Origin: Choricystis sp. odSpoLacu1
Taxonomy: Eukaryota > Chlorophyta > Trebouxiophyceae
Assembly (NCBI GenBank): GCA_958009055.1
Contig: OY253657.1
Coordinates: 615,051 to 679,050 of the forward strand
Reading direction: 5' to 3'
Length of the DNA: 64,000 nucleotides
Positions 10,620 to 21,692 of the stretch are shown here, one piece after another; within the stretch, counting starts at the first letter, position 1; every line of letters starts with the position of its first letter. Both the position numbers and the translations under genes were made by a program. The notes beneath the pieces were generated by a model, which saw nothing but the letters and a program-made list of their open reading frames with translations, ran no database searches and was not told where the DNA came from.

Positions 10620-13600
10620 ATGCGCCGTCCCGCGTGGGCGGCCGTGCTGCTGGTGGCGCTGCTGGCGTGCGCGCACGCGGCGCATGCGGCCGACGAGGTG
10701 GACGCCGTGGCCGACGAGATTGCTGCCGCCCTGGAGGCTGAAGCTGTCGCTGAAGCCAAGGCAGAGCCCCAGGCCACCCTGGGCGACGTCTTCGAGCCGA
10801 CCTCCCTGCCCGAGGGCGCGGACACGCAGGCCGCGTCCGAAGGCGCGGTCGCGCGCGCCGAGGCAGCGCCCACCTGCGGCAATGAGGCCGAGTGTCTGGC
10901 CGCGTGTCCGCGGGACAATGTGCTGTCCAGCGACGCGACTGATAAAGTGGTGCAGGAGCAGGTGAGAGGGAGGGGGAGGAGGGGAGCGGGGAGCAAATGG
11001 GGGAAGCCATGCGCGCGCGATGGCCCCGCGACATGCGGGGAGCGGCGGGGGCACACCGCCACCGCCTCGGACGCCCCCAATGCGCCTGTGGGGCGTGCAC
11101 ACAAGCTCATACAGTTGATGGCGGGGGTGTGGTGCTGGTGTCGTGGGGGTGGCTGAGCCAGGGGCGGCGCACCCAAAAAACATCGTCGCGCGCGCGCGCG
11201 CGGCGGCGGTCCGAGGGTGAGAAAGAGAGGACGTCCGCCCACCCACGCCCACCACCCCGCACACACACTCACACCAGATCATGGAGTGCATCAACGCGGT
11301 GCGCACCAACCCCGCCGCCTTTGCGTCCGAGCTGCGCGGCCTATGCGACGCCGACAAGTTTATGCCGGCGCTCGCGTCCCCCGCGCGCGGTCCGCTCGCC
11401 TCCACCCCCGCCCTCAAAGACACCGCCCAAGCGCAAGCCTCCGACATGGCGGCCATGAACAAGCTGACGACGACGTCCAAGGCGGGGGCGGCGCCCGATG
11501 CGCGCATTAAATTGGCGATCCCCGGCGCTCGCTACGCTGCAGAGTTTGTTGCAGCCGGCTTCACCGACGTCCGCTCTTTTGTCCTTGCTGCCGTCTGCTC
11601 CGACAAGCACAGGCCCCTGTTGATGTCGTGTGCGTATGATGCCGCGGGCGCTGGCATCGAGTTTGACGGGAGGAACGCGGGCGGCGCGACGTACACGCCC
11701 GCCCCCACCTACCGCACGTACGAGGCTGTCGACTTTGCGTGTGTCAGCGCCGACGGCTGCTACTGCGACGGCCAGGTGGCGCCGCCAGCGCCGGCACCTG
11801 CGCCTGCGACGCCGGTGCCGACGCAGGCGCCGCCGCCGCCCGCCACGCCGGCTGCGACGCCGGGGCCGGCCCCCGCCAGCCCGCCCGCGCCGGCACCGCC
11901 GCCGCCGGCGCCTGCTCCCTGGCCAAGCCCCCCGGCGCCCGCCCCGGGGCCGACGCCGCCCCCGGGCCCCGGCGCCGTCACGTTTGCCACCATCGTCAAC
12001 GACGCCCCCGCCGACGTCAACCCGGACACCGCCTACTTCCTGGCGGCCGAGTTTGCGGGCGCCCTGGCCAAAGCCATCGCCCCGTTCCCGGTGCGGGTGT
12101 CGATGCAGCGGGCGGCGTCTACCGACACGCTGCCGGCCGTGCTGTCATCGTTCAGGAGGGTCGAGCCGGGCGCGTCGCACAGCCTGCACGCAGCCGGCGT
12201 CACCCCGGTCGACATCCCCATGGACTTTGACTTTGCGGAGGGGGTGGCGGACGACGCTGACGCCGTCGTGGTGGGGCTGCAGGGCGCGTCTGCGGCTGTT
12301 GACGCCGGCGGTCCGTCCCGCCGCCGCTCAACGCGCCGCCGCCTGGCCGACGCGGCCGCTCCCGCCCCCAGCACCGACTTCACCGCCGCCTCCCAAGGCC
12401 AGGCGGAGTCGGACGTTGAGAAATCGGCCATCAAGTCGGCGGCCGCGATGCCGGCCAGCCTGCCAACGACGGCGGGGCCTCTGGTGGCCACGCTGCGTTT
12501 TACTCTGACGTTCACGTCCTACCCCACCGCCAAGCCGCTGCCCCCGTCCGTGGTGGCCGACGTCGCCGCCGACGTGGAGCGCGCTGTGGCGGCCTCCGCC
12601 ACCGGCATCGTGACCAACGTGACGGCGGCCCCTGTGACCGGGGCATCGAACTTGGCGATTGCCGTCGCGGCCAAATTTGGCTGGCCGTCGACAGTGGCCG
12701 CCGACCTGGGCACCGCTGCGACCGCAGCCGCCACGTACGCCGTCAACCTGAGGGCGGGGCCGGCGAGTCTGCTGGCCCCTCTTGTCGCGGAGGATGGGCC
12801 GTTGACCGCGGGCGACGTGCGCGTGAGCATCGACGGTTTTGCGCTGGAGAGGGGGCCGACCGCGGCCAACAGCCCGCTCCCCGCGCCGCGCGGGGTGCCG
12901 CTGCCCCGCCTGGTGGCCCCCGGCCCCGCTGCTGCCGCATCCTCCGTCGCCCCCCTGGCTGCCGGCCCCGTGGGCGCGCCGGGCGTCCCGCCGCTGGCGG
13001 TGGCTGCTCCGCTCGCGGTCGCGGCCGCCCCCTCGCCGCTCGGCCCCCGCGTGTCGACTGAAGCCGACGCGTCCTGGACGCCCCCCCCCTTCCCGCCGGG
13101 GCGGGTGGCGGGCACTCCGGGCGGTAACACTATTGCCTCCCGCGTCGAGTGGGACATGCAGGTGCCGGGCGGGGTGAGTGCGGGCGATTACGACACAGCG
13201 GTGTATAAAGCGATCATCGCGGCCCTGGCCCCCGTCCCCGCGTCCCTCGTCTTCAACCACACGGCCGCGGATGCGATGCGCGTGGTGGCTTCCCTGCCCC
13301 CCACCGACACGCTGTCCAAGACGGTGGGCTTTGGCAGTCTGGCCGCGTCACGGCTCGCGCGGTCGCTGCGCGTTGCGCCCGACACAGTGTTCGGATCCCC
13401 CGGCCCCGCCGTTTCCAACGTGGACGTGGCCACAGTCGAAGTCAAACCCTCGCCGTCGGTGGCCAACCCGCCGCCCGACCTGGCGGACGTGCCGCGGCCC
13501 ACGCCGCCGCCGCCGCCCGAGACGCCCGCGCCGCCGCCCGAGACGCCCGTGCCGCCGCCCACGCCGGCCCCCACGCCCGCCGCCACGCCGACGCCGGCGC

Positions 13601-13926
13601 CGACCACGCCACCTCCTCCGCCCCCGCCGACCCCCACCACGCCCCGCCTGGCGTTCCTGGTGTCGGCCGTGTTCCCCGGGGACGTGGGCACCGCGCTCGC
13701 GGAGGTTGTCGCCCGCGCCCTGGCCGGCCCCAACCCGGGCCTCGTGCTGGGCCCCTACGCGTCCCAGTCTGGCACCATCACTGTGCGTAACGTCAACGTG
13801 GTGCCGCCCCCCGCGTGGGCGACGCAAGGGTGAGAGAGGGTGCGTGTTTTGGTTGAAAAATGACTGCCTCTTTCTTTTTTCACATTCTGTAGGTGGTGCG
13901 GGGGAGGGCCGACTCGTTTTCTTTGA
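10620..13926 (+). CDS. Secreted CAP/PR-1-superfamily protein with Pro-rich linkers and repeated domains
   Basis: Exon 1 (10620-10961) encodes a signal peptide (hydrophobic VLLVALLACAHAAHA) and a Cys-containing spacer. Exon 2 begins at 11278 with IMECINAVRTNPAAFA, the first helix of a CAP/SCP domain, which runs to about 11770. Beyond it, proline-rich linkers (about 11780-11970 and 13490-13640) flank what look like four diverged copies of one domain, starting near 11980, 12480, 13130 and 13650. Each opens with a strand then a helix such as AEFAGALAKAI or AEVVARALAG. This resembles modular extracellular or cell-wall proteins of green algae. Exon 2 can end at TGA 13831, or be spliced at 13830 (GTGAGAG) to a strong pyrimidine acceptor ending 13892 and stop at 13926 after about 11 further residues. 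The latter is my preferred model. Function unknown. Confidence 0.7.
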
Positions 13927-14157
13927 ATTTTCTTCGGCCTCTTTTATTTCCGGGGGGAATGGTGTGAGGGGAGAAGGGGAGAGGACTTTGCGTGAAATCC
14001 TGTGGGACGGTTGAAAAAACGTGAGCGCCTTCGTTTCCGTGGTTTGGCCGGAACGCGTGCCCACTTCTGTAAAAGCGGGGCCCGCGCTTTCGGACGCATG
14101 AAAAAAAAACAAAGGGTGGACGTTGCCTTTTTACACAAGCAGAGCAAAAACACACAC

Positions 14158-17100
14158 TCAGGGGCGGCCGCCCCCGCCGGGCGGCCCGCGCCCGCGCCCG
14201 CCGCCACCCCGCCCTCGGCACCCACGCCCGCCGCCCCGCCCCTGGTGGTGGGGGTGGCTGCCGCCACCGCCCGTGGGCATGGGTTGGCGCAAGTGGCCGT
14301 GCCCATCGTGTGTCTGGGGGCGATGGCCGCCGCCTTGGTGGTGGGGCGCGCCGCCGCCACGGTCGTCGTAAAACCCGCGCACGCCGCCGCCGCGCCTGCC
14401 CCCACCGTGCTGGTAGTGCGGCGGCGGCGGCGGCGCCAGCGCGCCCCCGCCCCCACCCGCGCCCGCGGCTTCAGCACTGAAGATGGCGGCCGCGCACGCC
14501 AGGGCGCCCGCCTGGGCGGGGGAGAGGGGGCGCCCGACGACGGTGTCGGCAAAGCACGTGCCGAGCCGCGCGCGCAGTGCGAGCAGGGGGCCGTCCGCGC
14601 CGGGGGGGACGCGCAGGGGGAGCCAGCCGTCCACGATGAGCACGGGCACGCCATCGTCTTCCTCCTCGTCGTCGTCGTCGTCGTCGGCGGCGACTGCTTC
14701 CGCCCCCTCCTGTGGCGGTGGGGGGGGCGCCCGCGTCACGCGCTCCGCTGTCAGCAGCACGGCATGTGCAGTCACTGCCGTCGTCTGCCGCACCACCAGG
14801 GTCGCCTCCGACCGCGTGACCTCGTCGTACGCGACCAGGGGGGCGGGAGCGTAGCCAGTGGGGGGGGGAGGGGGAGCAGACAGGGACGAGTTGACCGAGG
14901 CTTGGTGCACGCGCACCCTGTCGTCGGTGCGAGTGGCGATGGCGGCGCCCTTGCGGGCGCCACCCTCGGTGACAGACGGCAGCACCCGCCCCACGCATGG
15001 GTACAGGCCGGCAGTCAGGACGGAGCGCACGAGGCCGGCGTCGCGTGCGGAGTGCGACGCGGCCGCGACACTGGGCGCCAACCGCCTTGCCTTCAGTTCG
15101 CCCGCCAGTTGGGACCGCATGCCGTCCACCATGGCCAGGGTGCCGGGGGACACGTAGTGTTCCCGCGTGTAGCGAGCGCCGGCGCCCGCGCCGCCAGCAA
15201 AGCGGGCGGACGCCCACCCATCATAAGCAGCGGCCGCTGCTAAATGATCGCTCGCCCCGCCCCCGCGCGCCGACAGGGCCGTCTTGGCCGCGGTCGCCGC
15301 CCGCCGCGCCCCGGGGTCCACGGGCAGGACCCAGGGGTCGCGGTAGGCCAGGAAGGAGGCGATGGTGAGGATGGGGTGGAGGCAGGAGTACAGAATGCCA
15401 TAGAGGATCAGTTTCCCCACCGCGGGCGGCAGCGGCAACGCTGCCAGGTGCCGCCCCAGCGTCGTCAACCGCTCGTCCGAGGTCAGGGCGCCGATGGCTT
15501 CCAGCAGGCGCAGCGCGTTGTCGACTGCGGCGGCGGGGGGGGCTTCCGGAGCGAGGGCGAGGAACGTGGCGACACTCGACGCGGCGTCAACGCCGCGCTC
15601 ACTCAACAGCTTGACCTGGAGGCACAGTTCATCCAACGGAGACCTCTGCAGCTCGGGCGCCGCAAACTCGGGCAGGGAGGCGGCGCGGGCCTTGGAATAC
15701 AAATGAAAGGCGACGCCCGGGCGCACGCGCCCCGCGCGCCCAGCGCGCTGGCGCTCGGCCGCGCGTGGCGCCCACCCGGCTTGCAGCGTCGACACCCCTG
15801 TATACGGATCGTACGCCTTCTCCTTGGCGCGCCCCGAGTTGATGACGACGACGACGTCTTCGATGGTGAGGGCGGTCTCAGCTATGCTGGTGGAGAGCAC
15901 GATTTTGCGGACGCCGGGGGGCGGGCGCGCAAACACGCGCCGCTGGTCGGCGGGCGGGACCAGCGAGTGCAACGGCAGCACGGTGTACCGCCCACCCCCA
16001 AAGGAGGGGGAGGCATCCAGCCTGTCTTTCAGGCGCGCGATCTCGTCCCAGCCGGGGAGAAAAACGAGGACGGCGCCGAGAAACGCAGACGCGCCGCCAC
16101 CGCCCGCGCCGTCGGCGCCGCCCGCCGCAAACCGGCCCTCCCCACACACGTACGCCAGCAGGGCTTCGATGAGGCCGAGGTCCACGTCGTCCGCATCGAC
16201 GGAGGATTGGTATGCGGCCAGGGCTTCGGCGGCGGCGGCGCCGACGTCGAGGGCAGACGCGGCCGCGACGTGCGTGTCGAGAAACTCGGCGACCGCGGCG
16301 TACACAAACCGCCGCGCCCAGTCGGCGGGCGTCGACCCATCCAGCGCACCCGCCCGTGCGTCCGCTCCATTGACCAACAGGGTGGCGACGTCGTCCAGGC
16401 GGCCTTTTCCCGCGGCCGCGTGGAGCGCGGTCGCCCCCGTCTGCGCGTGCGCGACATTGACCAACGGGTTCGCCTCCCCCCCCTCCCCCGCCCCTGTAGC
16501 CTCCAGCAGGGTGTAGAAGGCGTCATCGGAGCCTCCCACGAAAGCGTCAAAGATGGCGGCCTGGAGGGCGGCCGCGGCAGCGGGGTCGGCGCCCGGGGGG
16601 AGGGCGGTCGGCGGGTGCGCGCGCGCACCGCCACCACCACCACCGTGCGTGGCGGTGTGGTGCGCCGTCCACCCCACCAACGCCAGCGCGTCTTCCAGGT
16701 AGAACGAGGTGACTGGGTGGGTGCGGCCGGGGACGTTGATGACGGGGCACCCGCCAAAGTAGGAGGAGAACAGGTCGACGTGCAGTGTGGCCGACATTAA
16801 AATCAGACGCATGCCTGGATTGGCAGGCAGCAAATCGCGCAGCAGGATGAGCAGGAAGTCGGCAAAGCGGTCGCGCTCGTGAATTTCATCGCACACAACG
16901 TGGGTGACGCCCGCCAACCCGCCTCCATGCGTCAGTTGGCGCAGCAGCACGCCATTGGTGCAAAACATGAGGGACGCGTCGGGACCGCCTTTGGATTCGA
17001 GTCGCACGGCGTAGCCCACGTTGTCGCCGGGGCGCTCGCCTCGTTCGGAGGCGACGCGGTCGGCAACTGAAGTCGCGGACAGCCGCCGCGGCTGCGTGCA

Positions 17101-17989
17101 CACGACGCGCGCACCCCGCCCCTGGCTCCAGGCTTCATCCAGCAGGTACTGTGGCACTTGCGTGGTCTTGCCGCATCCGGTTTCACCCGCGATGAGGATG
17201 ACTTGGTGGGCTGCGGAGGCGGCAACGATTTCATCACGAAACGACGCGATCGGCAGGGCGGCCCGCGCGGCCGCCACGTCGGCGCGGGACGGGTCGGCCT
17301 GGCGGGACCGAGTGGAGGCCAGCCGAGACGCCACCACGTCGGGAGGGAAGGCGGCGGCGCCGGTGGAGGGGGGGCCGGACGCGCCGCCACGCTTAGACGG
17401 TGAAGGCGCGGCCGCCGCAGTCGCAGCCTCACGCCCACCCTCACTCCCCGGCACAGCCGCAGCCTCCGCGGCCGCCACCTCGTCCGCCGACGCGGGGTGC
17501 TGCTCAAAGTGGGCCGCCAGCGCGGCCCTCGACGCGCCGGACAGGGGCAGATCAAACGGCCCCGCCGCGCGCGACTGGCCTTTGGGTTTGAAAACTGTGA
17601 CCGTTCGATTCGCCCCCTTGCCGTGGGACTTGGAGCGGAGGCCATGCTTGCGGCACTCAGCGTGCACGACGGCGCGGTCGTGGTTGGATAGGTCGGGCGG
17701 GAAGGTGATGTCTGAGTGGAGGGAAGGGAGGGGACGGCTGGTCAGCAAAGCAGCGATTGCTTCCCCTGCTCTCTCCTCTCTCCTCTCTCGGCCCGCTTCC
17801 GCACGCAAGTACAAACACACACACTCACACCACCACCCCCACAATCCACACACCTTTGTCGTCCGACCGCCTGAAGTTGTCTAACACTTCGGCGATCGAA
17901 ATGCGGGTCCCCTCCTCCACGGGGCGCAGCCCGGGAGCCAGGCGGCCGCCCCCGCGGGAGCCTCGGCCGCGGCCACCACCACCGCGCAT
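14158..17989 (-). CDS. R3H-DEIH-ankyrin RNA helicase (DHX36/NIH/YTHDC2-like)
   Basis: Exon 1 17989-17854 (an RGG-like Arg/Gly start) and exon 2 17711-14158 join in phase 1, giving about 1,229 residues. The order is: R3H single-stranded nucleic-acid domain (LSNHDRAVVHAECRKHGL), superfamily 2 helicase with motif I GETGCGKTTQVP, motif II DEIH and motif III SAT. An inserted ankyrin unit (TGATALHAAAGKGRLDDVA) follows, then the second RecA domain (LVFLPGWDEIARL, STSIAETALTI, QRAGRAGR), the HA2 winged-helix region, an OB-fold region and a Gly/Arg/His-rich tail. The ankyrin insertion between the RecA lobes is the architecture of Arabidopsis NIH and animal YTHDC2, but no YTH domain is present. Likely a 3'-5' RNA or G-quadruplex helicase in nucleus or cytosol. 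A second splice junction is not needed. Confidence 0.88.
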
Positions 17990-18112
17990 GGCTGGGTGCG
18001 CAGAGGGCGTGAGGGGCGTGGGAAAAAGAAGGGAAAGCGAGTTGAAACGCTGTGTTCTTTGTGTGTCCGAACACGTCGGCGAATGTCACTCTACTAACGA
18101 TTTCTGCTCTCT

Positions 18113-18886
18113 ATGGCCGCCCCACCACCACCCCTCACCGGCGGCTCCCCCTCCTCCGTCGGCGACCCGGCCGTGTTGGGCGTGCTGACGGTGTCGGACC
18201 GGGCGGCGGGCGGTGTGTACGATGATCGGGGAGGGCCCGAGATTCTGCGCTTCTTTCACGAGGCGGTGGTGTCGCCGTGAGTGGTGACGTTTTGGGGAGG
18301 GGAGAGAGAGAGATCTCACGCACCCATACAGGCGCACACACGAAAGCGGCGGCGGGTGGAGGGGTGGAAAGCACAATCACTTTGTTTTCATGCAACCCTC
18401 ACACTTTTCCTCCCTCCCCCCTCTCCAACACGCAGCTGGACCGCCGTCTACCGCGTCATCCCGGACGACCGCACCACCATTGAAGCCGCCCTCATCTCCA
18501 TGGTGGATGCCGATGGCGCGTGTGTGGTGGTGACGACAGGAGGAACAGGGCCCGCGCCGCGCGACGTGACGCCCGACGCAACCACCGCCGTGTGCGACCG
18601 CCTGCTGCCCGGCTACGGAGAGCAGATGCGCGCCATCTCGCTGGCCCATGTGCCGACAGCCGTGCTGTCGAGGCAGGTGGGGGGGACGAGGGGCAAGTGC
18701 CTGATCTTAAACCTGCCCGGCCAACCCAAAGCGATTCGAGAGACGATTGACACCGTGTTTGCGAGTGTGCCGACGTGTGTGGACCTAATTGGGGGGCCGT
18801 ACCTGGAGGTGGGGGGGCCGGTCAAGGCGTTCCGGCCGTGCTCGCTGGTGAGGAAGAAGGAAAAGGAAAAGGAGGGCGGCAAGTGA
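18113..18886 (+). CDS. mogA: MogA-type molybdopterin adenylyltransferase
   Basis: Exons 18113-18276 and 18436-18886 (phase 2) give about 204 residues. The protein starts with a Pro-rich stretch and then VLGVLTVSDRAAGGVYDD, followed by TTGGTGPAPRDVTPDAT, LPGYGEQMR, LSRQVGG and LILNLPGQPKAI, in the same order as bacterial MogA. These loops bind molybdopterin and adenylate it before molybdenum insertion. In plants this activity is the G domain of the fused CNX1 protein. Here it stands alone, with a short Lys/Glu-rich tail and no E (MoeA) domain in the flanking sequence. It reads away from the helicase gene over a spacer of about 120 bases. No strong organelle-targeting sequence is visible. Confidence 0.88.
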
Positions 18887-18975
18887 AGAGAGAGCGAAAG
18901 TGGAAGCCGAAATTACACACCCAAAAAAAAAAACTCTCCCCCTCCTCTCCCTGCGAAACCACGCTCCGAGAGAAG

Positions 18976-21437
18976 ATGCTGCCGTTCAGCGCGTCGGTCG
19001 CCCTGCGCGCCGCTGCCCGGCGCGCCCGCGGCGGCGTGCGCGCCGCCGCGTCGGCCGCGCCGGCCGCCGCGCCCGCGGACGACGGGCTGCAGGTCACCGT
19101 CAACGGGGAGCCGGTGACCGTGCCCAAGGGGTCGTCCGTCATGCAGGCGTGCGAGGCGGCGGGGGTGGACATTCCTCGGTGAGTGGGGAGGGGACGCGAA
19201 AAAAGGGCGATGGCGCGCGGGGGTGTTTTGGGGGCGGGCTTGGGCGGCCACGCCTCCTCCGCCCACTGTGCTGCCGCATGCACGGCTGCGTGGGCACGTG
19301 CAGTGGCGGCGCCGGCCAAAAGGGGGACAAGTGGGGGGGGGTGAGAGTGACGCCAGAGGGGCGAGGACCAAACGGCGCCTCCCGTCGCTAGCCCTCGCCC
19401 GCGCGACCACTTCCAAACCCCCTCACAACCCCTCCCCCACCCCACTCCAACCATAGCTTCTGCTACCACCAGCGCCTCTCCATCGCGGGCAACTGCCGCA
19501 TGTGCCTGGTCGAAGTCGAGAAATCGCCCAAACCCGTCGCGTCGTGCGCGATGCCGGCTGCCCCAGGCATGACGATCCGCACCGACACGCCCCTCGTCAA
19601 AAAGGCGAGGGAGGGGGTGATGGAGTTTCTGTTGATCAACCACCCGCTGGACTGCCCCATCTGTGACCAGGGGGGGGAGTGCGACTTGCAAGACCAGGCG
19701 ATGACGTTCGGCTCGGACCGCGGGCGCTACGTCGAGGCCAAGCGCAGTGTCCACGACAAAAACGTGGGTCCCTTGGTCAAGACCGTCATGACGCGCTGCA
19801 TTCACTGCACTCGGTGTGTCCGGTTTGCGACCGAGGTGGCGGGCGTGCAGGACATGGGCATCACGGGGCGCGGCAACGCGTCGGAAGTCGGGACGTACGT
19901 TTCGAAAACCCTGACATCTGAACTGTCGGGCAACCTCATCGACCTCTGCCCCGTCGGCGCCCTGACCTCCAAACCCTACGCCTTCACCGCGCGCCAGTGG
20001 GAGTTGAAGGGGACGGAGAGCGTGGACGTGAGTGATGCTGTGGGGTCGAACATTCGCATCGACGCGCGGGGGCCTGAAGTCATGCGCATTGTGCCCACCC
20101 AAAACGATGCGGTGAATGAGGAATGGATCAGCGACAAAGCGAGGTTTGCGTATGACGGGCTGAAGAGGCAACGGTTGACGACGCCCCTGGTGCGGCGCAA
20201 TGGCGGCGCGCTGGCCCCCGCCCCCTGGCGCGACGCGCTCGCCGCGGCGGCGGCCGCCTTCACCCGCTCCCCGGGTCACCGCCTCAAATTTGTGGCGGGC
20301 GCTCTGACGGATGTGGAGACCATGGTGGTGGCCAAGGACCTGGCCAACGCGCTGGGGTGCGGGTCGCTGTGGTATGAGGATGGTTCCGCCCTGGCCGATG
20401 TCTCCGCCCGCGCCAACTACACCTTCCTCCCCGGCCCCGCCGGTGCCGCCGCCCTGGACGACGCGGACGCCATCCTGCTGGTGGGCGTTAACCCGCGCGC
20501 TGAAGCAGCGGTGCTGAACGCGCGGATTCGGCGCGCGGTGGCCAGTGGCGCGCGCGTCGCGAGCATCGGGGGCGGTGGCGTGGATTTGACCTACGCCGTG
20601 GACGATCTCGGCTCCTCCCTGGCCGACGTCACCACCCTGGCCAAAGGCACCGGCTTTGGGAACGTGCTGCAGGGCGCCAAGAATGCTCACATCATCGTCG
20701 GCTCCTCCGTCACCACCCGCCCCGACGCGGACGCCGCCCTGGCCTCCATCCACGCCGCCGCGTCCACCCTGGGCGCCACTGTGGGCGTGCTGCAAGCCAC
20801 CGCCGCCCGCGTGGGGGCGGCGGACGTGGGCTTTGTGCCGTCTGCGCGCGCGCGGGCGGATGGAGCGCCGGCCGAAGTCGTGGTTGCGCTCGGCGCCGAC
20901 GACGCGGCCCCGGGCACCATCCCCGACTCTGCTTTTGTCATCTACATCGGCCACCACGGGGACGCGGGGGCGGCTCGTGCGGATGTCGTGCTGCCGGGGT
21001 CTGCGTACACGGAGAAGGACGCGACGTTTGTGAATGCGTTTGGCGCGCCGCAGCGCACGCGCGCCGCGGTCCCGCGCCCGGGCGACGCGCGCGAAGACTG
21101 GCGCATCCTGCGCGCCCTGGCCGAAGTGACCGGCGTCAAGCTGGCCTACGATGATGGCGCTGGCGTGGCGGCCCGGGTGGCGGCGGTGGCGCCGGGGCTG
21201 GCGGTGAGGGGGGTGGGGGCGACGCCGGTTGAGGGGGTGGCGGCGGCCGCAGCGACCGCCGCGGCAGCTGCATCCCCCCCGCTCGACACGACCTCCCCAC
21301 TCACCCCTCGCATCATTGGCGACGCCTTCTACCAGACCGACGTCATCTCGCGCACGTCGGTCGTCATGGCCAAGGCTGCGTCCGCGCGGAGGGCGGCGGA
21401 GGCGGAGGATGTGGGGGCGGCCGCGTACGCGGCGTGA
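18976..21437 (+). CDS. NDUFS1: Mitochondrial complex I 75-kDa subunit NDUFS1
   Basis: Exons 18976-19178 and 19457-21437 (phase 2) encode about 727 residues. The start, MLPFSASVALRAAARRARGG, is an Arg/Ala-rich mitochondrial presequence. Next come the 2Fe-2S ferredoxin-like domain (FCYHQRLSIAGNCRMCLVE), the His-ligated 4Fe-4S N3 motif (HPLDCPICDQGGECDLQD), and the Cys ligands of N4/N5 (RCIHCTRCVRF and LCPVGALTSKP). The C-terminal half is the molybdopterin-oxidoreductase-like fold without a cofactor. The protein is the largest peripheral-arm subunit and carries electrons from the flavin site towards ubiquinone. The window also holds the complex I assembly factor NDUFAF5 at about 60 kb. A TGTAA motif at 21514, 77 bases past the stop, resembles the Chlamydomonas poly(A) signal. 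Confidence 0.95.
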
Positions 21438-21692
21438 GAAAAATGTGTTTTTCCTCTCTCATCCCCCCTCTTTTCCTTTTTGTTTCTTGGGCGTGTGTGT
21501 GTGTACGGCAGCTTGTAATTGCGTACGCAGAAACTCGTTTTTTTCTACGCAAAAATCAGAAGAGAGGGAAGGCGCGTGCAGGCGTTGCCGAAAAGATACA
21601 GTGAAATCGACCGGTGTTCGCTGACACGGGAAATATCACACACTTTCTACACACAGGGCTAAGAGGGGGACACCCCCTCGACTGTTGCTCCC

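Noticed and set aside
11189..11210. Alternating CG run as a Z-DNA or promoter element
   Set aside because: It lies in a normal intron of a very GC-rich genome. There is no reason beyond composition.
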